Assembly (NCBI GenBank): GCA_002354735.1
Contig: DEMD01000015.1
Span: 503,556 to 567,555, forward strand
From: Gammaproteobacteria bacterium UBA2679
GTDB lineage: Bacteria; Pseudomonadota; Gammaproteobacteria; Pseudomonadales; Oleiphilaceae
Direction of reading: 5' to 3'
Length of the DNA: 64,000 nucleotides
In this document: positions 54,588 to 63,791 of the stretch, one piece after another
Position numbering within the stretch: the stretch's first letter is position 1
Layout of the letters: each line of letters opens with the position of its first letter
Translations under genes and position numbers: made by a program
The notes under the pieces: generated by a model
Seen by the model: only the letters and a program-made list of their open reading frames with translations
What the model was told of the DNA's origin: nothing
Databases searched by the model: none

Positions 54588-55217
54588 ATGCCCCTGTTAA
54601 GACAATACCTCTCGCTATTACCAACAATTTTTTTCGTGACGGCTTGCGGAGGTGGAGGTGGAGGTGGTGATCCAACACCCGGGAAAGACCCTTCGCCTAA
54701 AACACCTACTGCAGGCGAGACTGGAGATAATGGCGTGACTCCCCTGCCATCGAACTATTTGCTCGATGCCAGCGAGCCTGTTCAATTTCTGTCTGCCGCA
54801 GTCCTGACTGGCTCCGCTTCAGGTGCGCTATCTAGTTCTACGCCCGACTCGCCAGTCGATGTTTTTCCGGGCGACGAAGGCTTCTCTGTACAGTGGCAAG
54901 TTAAGAGCCCTGTGGTGTTTCATTCGGAAAAGTTTCTTCATCTCAGCACTGGTGAAAAGAATGTTGCGATATTTGAAATGTTGGCCAACCCAGTGCAGGA
55001 ATCCTTGAGCTCCAGTGCGGAATGTCGATACGACAACGACTCTGTTCTGACCTGTATCAAAGCAGCTACGCTCGTGACTTATCAGTTCAAGACCGTGACC
55101 GATCTCAAGCCGATTTTCCCTTCACTGCCTGTTGTACTCGAGCTGAGAAGTGAAGTTTGTCCGCTCCTTTCCAGTGGCTGCGATCTAATACGAATCGGCT
55201 ATATTCGGTTCAACTGA
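54588..55217 (+). CDS. Lipoprotein with glycine run
   Basis: A 209-residue putative lipoprotein: signal peptide ending IFFVTAC with a lipobox cysteine (near residue 20), then a glycine run (GGGGGGG) and a Pro/Thr-rich linker. The mature part of about 150 residues is beta-rich with cysteine pairs (CRYDN.. and CPLLSSGCDL) and has no named domain. Same strand and closely spaced with its neighbours, so probably in a three-gene unit of envelope proteins. Confidence 0.65.
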   Translation: MPLLRQYLSLLPTIFFVTACGGGGGGGDPTPGKDPSPKTPTAGETGDNGVTPLPSNYLLDASEPVQFLSAAVLTGSASGALSSSTPDSPVDVFPGDEGFSVQWQVKSPVVFHSEKFLHLSTGEKNVAIFEMLANPVQESLSSSAECRYDNDSVLTCIKAATLVTYQFKTVTDLKPIFPSLPVVLELRSEVCPLLSSGCDLIRIGYIRFN

Positions 55218-55252
55218 TGCGATCTTCCAAACAGACAATAGGCATGACAGCG

Positions 55253-55732
55253 ATGAAGAAAATTTATAAGGGACTCGCAATCATATCTGCACTTTCCGTG
55301 CTTCACGGCTGCGTCAACGTTCCCGTGATAAAGCCGGGGGATGCTGACTATGACCGCATCGTTCAGTTTCAGCCAAGCGACGATAAGGGTGTGCTTTACG
55401 TCTACAGGGACGTAGGGAGCCACTATGGCCTATTTCAGCTTGAACTTCAGATAGAGGGAAAGGAAGATATAGTTACAAGCCCCTCGAGTTTTGTGAGGAT
55501 TGAACTTGAGCCTGGCAATTATCAGCTTGAGGCGGATCATCCTGATATTTTTGGTTTCGAGGATGAACTCGACCTGGTTTTTGCTGCTGGTGAAACGAGA
55601 TATCTCGAATTCAAGCCAGTAGCTCGTTTCATCGTTCCTGGTTCAAGCTATCTTCTGGAGGTTGATGAAGCTGCAGCCCAGGATAAAATTCGAACGCAGA
55701 ATTTGGTGCCGAGGACAACAGAGTACCGTTGA
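55253..55732 (+). CDS. DUF2846-like lipoprotein
   Basis: 159 residues from ATG 55253 (another in-frame ATG lies 9 bases upstream). Signal peptide and lipobox LHGC at the end of MKKIYKGLAIISALSVLHGC. The mature domain has GVLYVYRDVG, LELQI, LEPGNYQLEADHPD and RYLEFKPVARF, the beta-sandwich pattern of DUF2846 proteins that usually act as envelope lipoproteins. Followed by a G+C-rich hairpin. Confidence 0.72.
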   Translation: MKKIYKGLAIISALSVLHGCVNVPVIKPGDADYDRIVQFQPSDDKGVLYVYRDVGSHYGLFQLELQIEGKEDIVTSPSSFVRIELEPGNYQLEADHPDIFGFEDELDLVFAAGETRYLEFKPVARFIVPGSSYLLEVDEAAAQDKIRTQNLVPRTTEYR

Positions 55733-55744
55733 TGCTGTAAAACC

Positions 55745-55767
55745 TGCCCCACTCGTCGGGTGGGGCA
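55745..55767 (+). terminator. Hairpin after DUF2846-like gene
   Basis: TGCCCCAC (55745-55752) and GTGGGGCA (55760-55767) form an 8-bp G+C-rich stem around a 7-base loop, 12 bp after the stop codon. No T-run follows, so it is a possible terminator only. Confidence 0.55.
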
Positions 55768-55968
55768 AAGCTCTGGGACGAAGTGCGGTCCAGTGTTTTT
55801 CGCGCCTAAGAAAAACCACTCTAATCACCCCTCCACCTAAAAAAAGTCCGGTAAATTCAAAGGTCTCGGTCCCGAAGCGAACACCAATCCAGGCGCATGT
55901 AGAGGTCTCTCATTTGTCGAGCTGAAATAACGGAATTTCAGCCGGCAGGACCAGGATGGGAGAGACGA

Positions 55969-58059
55969 ATGGAAGCAGTACTCGAACTGTCGCAGGCCCT
56001 TGTGGAGCATTCCGCTTCGCATGTGGTCGTCATAGATGAATCTGGCCGTATTCGCTACGTCAATGCGGCGTGGATCCGGTTCTCACGGGAGAATAGGGGC
56101 CGGTCGATGACTGGACCACTCAGAACTATTTCGACGTCTGCCAGCGATCGATAGACTCAGGCGACACCTCCGCCGCACTGGCCCTCCATGGCATTAAGGA
56201 AGTCATCGACGGCAAGCGCAATGACTTCACCCTCGAGTATCCCTGCCACAGCCCTTAAGAACGACGCTGGTTCCTGCTGAGAGTTCTGCCGCTTCCGGGG
56301 GTCGGGCCGGGATTGGTGGCCCTCTATCACGACCGCTTCATGAGCGAGAGTGAGCTGCGTCAAGCCAAGGAGCGCCTGGCCCTGGCGGCAGACGCCGGTC
56401 AGATCGGCATCTGGGAGTATGATCTCGAAACCCACAAGCTCAACTGGGACCACTGGATGTACAGGATCTATGGCCTGTCTCCGGATGTGTTCGATGGCGA
56501 GAAAGCGGTCTGGCTGAGAAGCCTGCACGAGGATGACCGCTGCCGACTGGAAACGGACCTGGCGAGGACCTTGTCGACGCATCAGCCGCTGGACAGCGAG
56601 TTTCGTATCCTTCGGCCGACTGGCGAGATTCGTCACGTGCTCATCAAGGCCCAGGTGTCCTGGGATCGGGCGGGGTTCAGGGATCATCTGACCGGCATCT
56701 GCCTGGATATCACTGATCTCCGCCAGGCTGAAGAACAGATGCTGGAGATGGCGTTCCAGGATCCGCTCACCGGCCTGCCGAACCGGGTGCTATTCATGGA
56801 TCGTCTGAGACAGGCCATCAAGATCAGTCAGCGCGGGCGTAGTTATGGCGCCCTGTTCTATATCGATCTGGACCACTTCAAACGCGTCAACGATACCGGC
56901 GGGCATAGCGCCGGCGATGAACTACTGAGAGTGGTGGCTGCGCGTCTCCAGCATGATATGCGCGATGAGGACACGCTGTGCAGGATCGGCGGCGACGAGT
57001 TCATTCTGCTCACGCCCGAACTCTCGCCGGATCACGCCACTGCCGCCAAACAGGCCAGCCTGCTCGCCGGAAAGATCAATGCGGCGGTGCAGCATCCAAT
57101 CACGCTGGCGAGGTCCCGGGTCAAGATATCGGGGAGTGTGGGGATCACCCTGATCGATGGCGGGATCAGCAGCGCAGAGGTACTGCTCGTTCAGGCCGAC
57201 CTGGCGATGTACAAGGCGAAAGGGAAGGGGCGCAATACCAGCCATTTCTACGATGCGCAGCTGCAGGCCGAGGCCAGGCGTCGGCGCACCCTGGAGAAGG
57301 GCTTGAGGGCCGCCCTGGATTGCGGTGGTCAACTGCAGATCCTGTATCAGCCCCAGGTGTGTGAGAGCATGACCATTGTGGGTGCTGAAGCGCTGTTGCG
57401 CTGGCAGCATCCCCGCCTGGGGCCCATACCCCCGGAAGAGTTCATCCCGATCGCCGAGGACTGCGGCTTGATCGAAGAGCTCGGCGACTGGGTGTTCAAC
57501 CAGACCTGCGAGCAGCTGGCGAGATGGTCCAGTGAGCATCTGCCGATCCAGATCGCGGTCAACCTCAGTGCCCGTCAATTCCACCAGAGCGGCTGCCTGG
57601 CGAAAATGCGCCAGAGTATGAACACCTGGCACGTGGACGCTTCAAGCCTGAAGCTCGAGCTGACCGAGTCCATCCTGCTGGAAAATACCGAAGACACCCT
57701 CGAGAACATGAAGCAGCTGCCGCCTTTTTGCCAGTTCAGGCGGCCTGCAACTAGTGCTGGATGATTTCGGAACCGGCTACTCCTCATTGAGTTATCTAAA
57801 ACGCCTCCCGCTATCGACCTTCAAGATCGACCGCTCATTCGTCCGCGACATCCTCACGAATGCCGATGACGCCGCCATCGCCCAGGCCATCATGACCCTG
57901 GCTGATGCCATGGGGCTCGACATGATTGCAGAGGGTGTGGAGACTAAGGCTCAGATGGAGATGCTTAGCGGCATGGGGCGTCACTGTTTTCAGGGGTTTT
58001 TGTTTAGACCTGCGCTGTCTGCGGAAGATTTTGAGCGGGTGTTGCGGGATCCGTTTTAG
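55969..58059 (+). pseudogene. PAS-GGDEF-EAL cyclic-di-GMP gene with frameshifts and stop
   Basis: A once-single gene in three pieces. Frame 1 (55969-about 56097) has the PAS start VVVIDESGRIRYVNAAW. The frame shifts at about 56097; the next part continues DDW..QNYFDVCQRSIDSGDTSA and is cut by a TAA at 56256-56258 in PCHSP*ERRW. From about 56259 it runs through a second PAS-like domain, a GGDEF domain with GGDEF intact (near 56990-57002) and most of an EAL domain (EALLRW, about 57395) until a second shift at about 57722; 57754-58059 then supplies DDFGTGYSS and the end. Intact, it would make and degrade cyclic di-GMP. Sequencing error at one site cannot be excluded, but three lesions argue for decay. 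Confidence 0.75.
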
Positions 58060-58112
58060 TGCTCTAAATAGATCTCCGGTCCGCGTCAGCCTCCGCCCAA
58101 GACTTCGTTCAT

Positions 58113-58379
58113 TCATTTTTGATAGTGATAACGACAGGAAATTACCGTCAGAGTGCCATCGTCAACGGCATAAACGAGCCTGTTGGTCTCATCTATCCGT
58201 CGTGACCAGAAGCCCGCCAGGTTCTCCTTCAGCGGCTCGGGTTTACCGACACCCTCGAATGGATTGCGCTGGGCGTCGTTGATCAATTTGTTGATACGCT
58301 TCAGCGTTTTTTTATCTTGCCCCTGCCAGTGAACGTAGTCCGACCAGGCTTCCTTCGTCCATGCCAGTATTTCAATCAT
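58113..58379 (-). CDS. yoeB: YoeB toxin (mRNA interferase)
   Basis: An 88-residue RelE-superfamily toxin that cleaves mRNA in the ribosome. Features: AWTKEAWSDYVHWQ near the start, then KTLKRINKLINDAQRNPFEG, GKPEPLKENLAGFWSRRI with the catalytic Arg/Glu surroundings, and RLVY then VISCRYHY at the end, which is the canonical YoeB C-terminal YHY. Length is normal. It overlaps the antitoxin gene by 8 bp (58372-58379), as expected for a coupled toxin. Confidence 0.9.
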   Translation of the reverse strand: MIEILAWTKEAWSDYVHWQGQDKKTLKRINKLINDAQRNPFEGVGKPEPLKENLAGFWSRRIDETNRLVYAVDDGTLTVISCRYHYQK

Positions 58380-58626
58380 CGGTTAAACGATGCGCCTCCG
58401 TGCGCCCAGAACGGTATTGCTCGATAGACTTACTCAGGTGAGCCGCGTTCGCCGGGCTCTTCAGGAGATGGACCGTTTCCATCAAACCGTTGAATTGGTC
58501 CAGAGACATGACCACTGCGTCGTCTGCGTCTCGTCGAGTGATGATGGTATAGTCCGCATCATCGACAACTTGATCCAGAACCCGCTTCAACTGGTTTCTT
58601 GCGTCAGAAAAATTCACCACTCTCAT
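58372..58626 (-). CDS. yefM: YefM-type antitoxin
   Basis: An 84-residue Phd/YefM antitoxin that binds and neutralises YoeB and represses its own operon. The start at 58626 gives MRVVNFSDARNQLKRVLDQVVDDADYTIITRRD, a classical Phd fold, followed by DDAVVMSLDQFNGLMET and a C-terminal helix that should wrap the toxin. Longer upstream frames lack the family start. A TGTACA box and promoter hexamers lie just upstream. Confidence 0.9.
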   Translation of the reverse strand: MRVVNFSDARNQLKRVLDQVVDDADYTIITRRDADDAVVMSLDQFNGLMETVHLLKSPANAAHLSKSIEQYRSGRTEAHRLTDD

Positions 58627-58640
58627 GCTACGTCTCAACA

Positions 58641-58686
58641 TGTACAGAACATTGAACAAGTATAACCTGTGCAATATGTTGTGCAA
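58641..58686 (-). promoter_or_regulatory. yefM-yoeB promoter and TGTACA operator
   Basis: On the minus strand a -35-like TTGCAC (58681-58686) and a -10-like TATACT (58659-58664) are 16 bp apart. TGTACA (58641-58646) lies between the -10 element and the start, matching the TGTACA core reported for YefM-bound operators in E. coli. A second TTGCAC at 58669-58674 is out of register. Confidence 0.6.
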
Positions 58687-58827
58687 GTGCATCAGGACGC
58701 CCGCCAACTACGAGCAGCTAAAATGGCGTCATCCGACGTTGGGTACGATACTTGCCGGGCAGTATCGTGCTCCCGCCAGAGGGGCAACAACCAATACCCT
58801 CAGAGATGACCCCTCAGTGACACATCA

Positions 58828-59865
58828 GTGAGCAAGCTTAAGTCCTTCGTAGTCGGTTTGATCGAGCTGCTCAAGCGCTATCCCGGCCTGATGGCAATGT
58901 TCGGCTTTGCTTCGGGTGTCGCCAGCTATTTCCTGGTAGAAGGTCGAGCGGCCTTTGCGCAGTTGTTCGCCGTGCTGATGCTGATAGGCTGGATCTGGCT
59001 GATCCTTGAAAACTGGCTACGTGCTGGTATTGCCCGGCGATTCGGTATCGACATTCCCCCTGGGGGCATGCGCTACGCCACCCAGATGGTGCAGCAGGAG
59101 AGCCTGTTTTTCGCGCTGCCTTTTTTTCTCGTGGTCACCAGCTGGGATCATGGCCAGGCCGTGTTCACCGGACTGCTCGTGATCTGCGCGCTGATATCCG
59201 TTATCGACCCGATCTACTACCGCTTACTGGCTCCGCGCAGATCGCTGTTCGTCATCTTTCACGCATTCGCACTGTTCGCAGTCTTGCTGGTGGTCTTGCC
59301 TCTGATTCTGCAGCTCACGACAGCGCAAAGCCTGCAGTTGGCGTTGGTGGTCGCGCTGCTGTTCAGCTTACCCAGCCTGCGTGAACTGCTGCCGACTGAG
59401 GGCTGGTGGCGATTGCCACTGCTCATCCTGATGTTGATAGCATTAGCCGCTGGTCTCTGGCAGGCGCGCAGTTGGGTCCCTCCGGCCGCATTGCGGCTGA
59501 CAGATATGACGCTGTCACAGCAGCTTGATCGCGGGCAGCGCAAGCCTGGTGCCAGCCTTGTACAGATCGATGCAGCCACCCTGAAACGCGATGGGTTGTA
59601 TGCCTGGAGCGCCGTGAGTGCGCCTCGTGGACTGCGGGAGAAAATCAGCCATGTCTGGATGCACGAAGGTGTCGTAGTGGATAGCATCACCCTCGACATC
59701 AAGGGTGGGCGCAAGAGCGGCTATCGCGCCTGGACCCACAAGCTGAGCTTCCCCGCGAACGTTGAGGGACGCTGGCAGGTGCGCGTGACGACCGAATCAG
59801 GGCAGCTTATTGGCCTGACGCGCTTTACTGTTGTGGAGGCAAGGGCGCACACGCGGGGGACCTGA
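58828..59865 (+). CDS. DUF5924/DUF2914 membrane protein
   Basis: A 345-residue inner-membrane protein starting at GTG. Six to seven hydrophobic segments occupy residues about 20-215, followed by a soluble C-terminal domain of about 100 residues: VWMHEGVVVDSITLDIKGGRK, GYRAWTHKLSFP, GRWQVRVTTESGQLIG, the pattern of DUF2914. Proteins with both parts are annotated DUF5924 in Pseudomonas and relatives; function is unknown. It is not coupled to its neighbours. Confidence 0.75.
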   Translation: MSKLKSFVVGLIELLKRYPGLMAMFGFASGVASYFLVEGRAAFAQLFAVLMLIGWIWLILENWLRAGIARRFGIDIPPGGMRYATQMVQQESLFFALPFFLVVTSWDHGQAVFTGLLVICALISVIDPIYYRLLAPRRSLFVIFHAFALFAVLLVVLPLILQLTTAQSLQLALVVALLFSLPSLRELLPTEGWWRLPLLILMLIALAAGLWQARSWVPPAALRLTDMTLSQQLDRGQRKPGASLVQIDAATLKRDGLYAWSAVSAPRGLREKISHVWMHEGVVVDSITLDIKGGRKSGYRAWTHKLSFPANVEGRWQVRVTTESGQLIGLTRFTVVEARAHTRGT

Positions 59866-59907
59866 GTATCAAGCGCAGGCCTCCGCCTCAGTGAAGGGTT
59901 CGAAAAA

Positions 59908-59944
59908 GTGACGCAGTTCACATCTTGGTGACAAAGTGCGTCAC
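59908..59944 (+). terminator. Possible hairpin after DUF5924 gene
   Basis: GTGACGCA (59908-59915) pairs with TGCGTCAC (59937-59944), followed by ATTTT and preceded by an A-tract. The 21-base loop is longer than typical, so this is tentative. Confidence 0.4.
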
Positions 59945-60116
59945 ATTTTGACCCGCTCGAGCAATCAGCGAAAGCGGAGCTGTCGAGCTCAAATAACGCT
60001 TCTACCTAATTTTATTGGCTGCGTCTGCCTCTGGCATTCTTTGTGCCCGGCTATTTTGATTAGACGTCTCTCAGATGTCGGTGCTCAAGATGTATGGCTG
60101 CAAGCCAGGAGTCCTA

Positions 60117-61484
60117 ATGTCGTATCCAAAGCTGTACTCATTACTCGTGCTTTCTGTTGTTTCGATACCAGCCCCCGCCTTCGGTGAAACATACGGCCTT
60201 GCAGGCACAGTGAGAGACTTCAAGGAAGCTCATCCTGATTTTCAGTCCTTCAACTGCGGCGTACAGCAGGGGCTGGTGGCCGACCGAATTGGTCTCGATC
60301 GCAAGCCTAGCTTCGGTCCGCATGGATACAAGTGTCTTTCTTCTCCTGAAACCTTCGATCAATGGTTCCGGGATGTCGAGGGTGTGAATCTGGCAGCGCC
60401 GCTGAGCATTACACTCTCCAATGAGCTAAGCCCAGACACTACTGCGTTCAACTACGCCAGTAGCAGCTTCTTTCCCATCGACCATCGGCTCTTCGGCAAC
60501 GAAGTTTACGAACACAACTACCATTTCACCTATGAAGTTCATGCTCACTTCACCTACTCAGGCGGGGAAGAGTTTCACTTTACCGGAGCTGACGATGCCT
60601 GGCTCTTCATCGATGGTCGCCTGGTCATAGATATCGGTGGCGTGCACGGCGCACTCACGAAATATGTGAATCTTGATCACCTGAATCTTGAGAAAGGCCG
60701 CAGCTACGACTTCGATTTTTTCGTCTCCGAGCGCTTCAGGCCGGATTCGCACTTCCGGATCACCACAACTATCAAACTCGAGCAAAGCTCAGCTGAGATT
60801 GGAGATGTTGCCGGCTCTGATTCAGGTGCTGACTCAGGCGCTGATTCAGGTGCTGATTCAGGCGCTGATGCCGGTGGCGACGCCGGGGTTGATACAGGGG
60901 CCGATACAGGAGTCGACGTCGATGCCGGCGGGGACAATGGTTCTGCAGATGACAACGCGGAAGATCCTGTTGCAGATACCGACCATGATACCGAGGCAGA
61001 CCTTACGCCTCTCGCGGTTCCCTTCGATCTCAAGCCGGGGGCGTGTCCTAATCCTGTGCAGGTCAAGGGCGGCGGCGTCCTCGCTGTGGCAATACTCGGC
61101 ACCCCGGGCTTCGACGTTTCGATGGTGGATGTGGATAGCGTGCGCATACTCGGCCTCGCGCCATTGCGCTTCGATTACGACGACGTGGCGACACCTTATG
61201 CGCTTAGGGAGGGCAAGGCCGGCTATATGGACTGCCACGAGGACGCAGCTGACGGTCAGCTCGATCTCACCATGAAGTTCGACAAGAAAGCTGTGGTGGA
61301 GCGCTTCGGCCCAGTCACTGATGGACAGTCAGTGACCGTGGTGATCGAGGGCAAGCTGTATGATGGCACGGCGTTCGAAGGCGAGGATGTCGCCCTGATT
61401 CTGCAGAAGGGGAAAGACAAGGAAAAGGGGAACGAGAAGGAAAAGACAAGCGAGTCAGGCAAGCCCTCAAAGTCTCCGAAATAG
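60117..61484 (+). CDS. Secreted fibro-slime/PA14-like protein with Asp/Gly repeats
   Basis: 455 residues from ATG 60117 (AGGAG is 5 bases upstream; an earlier frame start lacks it). Signal peptide ends near APAFG. The N-terminal domain (about 25-235) has GTVRDFKEAHPDFQ and FTGADDAWLFIDGRLVIDIGGVHGA with a YDFDFFVSER motif: the fibro-slime/PA14-like carbohydrate-binding fold of Myxococcus-type and marine bacteria. Residues about 240-300 are a low-complexity tract of Gly-Ala-Asp-Ser/Thr repeats, predicted acidic and calcium-binding. The C-terminal part PGACPNPVQVKGGGVLAVAILG is a beta-sandwich seen in surface repeat proteins; it ends in a Lys/Glu tail. Surface or extracellular role. Confidence 0.75.
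   Translation: MSYPKLYSLLVLSVVSIPAPAFGETYGLAGTVRDFKEAHPDFQSFNCGVQQGLVADRIGLDRKPSFGPHGYKCLSSPETFDQWFRDVEGVNLAAPLSITLSNELSPDTTAFNYASSSFFPIDHRLFGNEVYEHNYHFTYEVHAHFTYSGGEEFHFTGADDAWLFIDGRLVIDIGGVHGALTKYVNLDHLNLEKGRSYDFDFFVSERFRPDSHFRITTTIKLEQSSAEIGDVAGSDSGADSGADSGADSGADAGGDAGVDTGADTGVDVDAGGDNGSADDNAEDPVADTDHDTEADLTPLAVPFDLKPGACPNPVQVKGGGVLAVAILGTPGFDVSMVDVDSVRILGLAPLRFDYDDVATPYALREGKAGYMDCHEDAADGQLDLTMKFDKKAVVERFGPVTDGQSVTVVIEGKLYDGTAFEGEDVALILQKGKDKEKGNEKEKTSESGKPSKSPK
60820..60870 (+). repeat. 12-bp tandem repeat in Asp/Gly tract
   Basis: About four copies of a GCTGATTCAGGT-like unit (variants GCTGACTCAGGC, GCTGATTCAGGC) encode repeats of Ala-Asp-Ser-Gly. Unit identity is high at the start and decays downstream into GGxGxDxG variants, so copy number could vary between strains. 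Confidence 0.65.
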
Positions 61485-61543
61485 CGCTGGCGGGTTAGCG
61501 TCAGCACTCGCCATCGCAGTCAGCAGCTCCAGCAGTTGTGACA

Positions 61544-61569
61544 CCAGCCGCGCTCTATTGCGCGGCTGG
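61544..61569 (+). terminator. 10-bp G+C hairpin after fibro-slime gene
   Basis: CCAGCCGCGC, loop TCTATT, GCGCGGCTGG, a perfect inverted repeat 60 bp after the stop. No T-run, so possibly Rho-independent only in part. Confidence 0.6.
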
Positions 61570-61691
61570 ATCCCTTCAACGCCGAAGACCCATCTCGGAA
61601 ACAGAGAACCCCGTTATTTCCTAAATGATATACTGCCTCGAACAAACGGGAGAACCCTTCCTGTTCTTCTCACGAGTGCGAGACGTTTCCA

Positions 61692-63791
61692 TTGATCAAT
61701 CCAAGCCAATCTACCCGCCAGACATCCGATAATCGGATTATTCCGATGGTGTCTTCGGAAGATCAGACACCTCGCCTCAAGCTGGACGCGTCGCCAAGGG
61801 TGCTCAGCATCATCCCTCCGATGACGCAGCTCAATACACCCTATCCATCAACGGCGTATATCACTGGGTTTTTGCGTTCGCGTGGGGTTGATGCAGTGCA
61901 GGATGATCTGGCCCTTGCGCTCGTCCTGCGCATGTTCAGCGCAGCCGGCATCACCGAGTTGTACAAGGCAGTCACGGCGACATCGCTCGCTGGAAGATCG
62001 CCGGCTCTGGAGTCCTTCAGCGAACAATTTGATCAGTACCAGGCCACCATCGATCCTGTCGTTGCTTTCTTGCAGGGACGTGATTCAACTCTGGCGCACC
62101 GCATTGTCAGCCGCCGTTATCTGCCAGAAGGCCCTCGCTTCGACTCACTGGAGATCTATGTCGATCCCGATGGTGGCGATCCGCTGGGCTGGGCCTTTGG
62201 TGCACTGGGCGTTCAGGATCGCGCACGGCATTTCGCTACGCTGTATCTGAATGATCTGGCAGATGTCGTCAGGGAGGCGGTTGATCCGCGCTTTGAATTC
62301 GTGCGCTATGCCGAGTCTCTGGCTCAGAGTCAAGCGAGTTTCGAGCCCCTTGCTAAGGCGTTAGTTGCCCCCTTTAACTTGATCGACGAATATCTTGATG
62401 AGCTTGTTATCAAGCTACTTGCTCGCCATACAGTTGAAGACCAGGCGCTTGTTGTCCTGCTCTCAGTGCCTTTCCCAGGGTCCGTTTACGCTGCATTTCG
62501 TATCGCCCAGACCGTCAAGCGTGTGATGCCAAATGCAATCACTGTGCTGGGCGGTGGCTATGTGAATACGGAGCTGCGCGAACTCGCAGAGCCCCGCGTG
62601 TTCGATTACTTCGACTATGTCACGCTGGACGATGGCGAGCAGCCGCTTCTTGCCTTGTTAGAGCACCGCTTCGGCTCACGTCCGCTTGACGGACTACAAC
62701 GCACTTACTTGCGAGTGGATGACTCGGTTCGTTTCATTAACGCAGGCGATCCCGATGTCCCCTTTGCCCATGTCGGGACGCCCACCTGGGATGGCCTGCC
62801 GACTGACAGATATCTGTCGCTGCTCGATATGCTTAACCCCATGCACCGGCTGTGGTCGGACGGGCGCTGGAACAAGCTGACACTGGCGCATGGCTGCTAC
62901 TGGAAGAAGTGCAGCTTTTGCGATGTCAGCCTCGACTATATCGGGCGCTACGAGACCGCAGCGGCCAGCACACTGGCCGATCGCATCGACGCCATCGTGG
63001 CCGAGACTGGTGAGACCGGCTTTCATTTTGTGGATGAGGCCGCGCCGCCGAAAACTTTGCGTGCATTGTCGCAGGAATTATTGCAACGCCAACGCACCAT
63101 CTCTTGGTGGGGCAATGTCCGCTTCGAGAAATCATTCACCCCGGATCTCTGCCAACTGCTGGCCGATAGCGGCTGCATTGCGATCTCGGGTGGACTGGAA
63201 GTGGCGTCGGACCGTTTGCTGAAGTTGATGCAGAAGGGCGTGTCAGTCGCTCAGGTAGCCAGGGTTACGAGTGCCTTCACGGATGCAGGTATTCTGGTCC
63301 ATGCCTACCTGATGTATGGCTTTCCGACTCAGACACTGCAGGAAACGGTTGATGCGCTGGAATACGTGCGTCAGTTGTTTGCCAATGGCTGCATTCAGTC
63401 AGGCTTCTTCCATCGCTTTACCTGTACGGTGCATTCGCCGGTCGGTCTATCGCCAGATGATTACGGCATCCAGCTGAAGCCGCTTCCGCCCGGCACCTTC
63501 GCCAAAAACGATGTTGGTTTCATCGATCCCACAGGGGTTGACCACGATGTCCTGGGGCAGGCGCTGAACAAGGCGTTGTACAACTACATGTATGGCATCG
63601 GCCTGGATGAGGATGTGCGGGTGTGGTTCGCTGAGGTGATGTCGCAGCGCGAGCAATTACAAGGCGGGTCGAGACGAGGCTCACGGCGCGGCAAGAACTC
63701 GCGGAGTGGGCCTGCGCGTAATGCCGTGCCTCGCACGACCGTGCGCCCTGACTTCATCGAGCAGGCGTTGGCAGGCCGCGGTCGTGATTAA
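61692..63791 (+). CDS. B12-binding radical SAM protein
   Basis: Starts at TTG 61692 or, more conventionally, ATG 61746. The N-terminal 270 residues contain a Rossmann-like domain with LSIIPPMTQLNTPYPSTAY, the beginning typical of cobalamin-binding radical SAM enzymes, and ITVLGGGYVNTELREL. The radical SAM core has HGCYWKKCSFCD (about 400-411): cysteines spaced C-x4-C-x2-C rather than the more usual C-x3-C-x2-C, a variant seen in this family. Later come GGLEVASDRLLKLMQKGVS and AYLMYGFPTQT. A basic tail (SRRGSRRGKNSRSG) ends the protein. Reaction unknown. Confidence 0.78.
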   Translation: MINPSQSTRQTSDNRIIPMVSSEDQTPRLKLDASPRVLSIIPPMTQLNTPYPSTAYITGFLRSRGVDAVQDDLALALVLRMFSAAGITELYKAVTATSLAGRSPALESFSEQFDQYQATIDPVVAFLQGRDSTLAHRIVSRRYLPEGPRFDSLEIYVDPDGGDPLGWAFGALGVQDRARHFATLYLNDLADVVREAVDPRFEFVRYAESLAQSQASFEPLAKALVAPFNLIDEYLDELVIKLLARHTVEDQALVVLLSVPFPGSVYAAFRIAQTVKRVMPNAITVLGGGYVNTELRELAEPRVFDYFDYVTLDDGEQPLLALLEHRFGSRPLDGLQRTYLRVDDSVRFINAGDPDVPFAHVGTPTWDGLPTDRYLSLLDMLNPMHRLWSDGRWNKLTLAHGCYWKKCSFCDVSLDYIGRYETAAASTLADRIDAIVAETGETGFHFVDEAAPPKTLRALSQELLQRQRTISWWGNVRFEKSFTPDLCQLLADSGCIAISGGLEVASDRLLKLMQKGVSVAQVARVTSAFTDAGILVHAYLMYGFPTQTLQETVDALEYVRQLFANGCIQSGFFHRFTCTVHSPVGLSPDDYGIQLKPLPPGTFAKNDVGFIDPTGVDHDVLGQALNKALYNYMYGIGLDEDVRVWFAEVMSQREQLQGGSRRGSRRGKNSRSGPARNAVPRTTVRPDFIEQALAGRGRD

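Noticed and set aside
60688..61275. 195-codon frame within the fibro-slime gene
   Set aside because: Out-of-frame shadow of the repeat-rich coding region, with repeats such as LIQVLTQAL created by the tandem repeat read in another frame.
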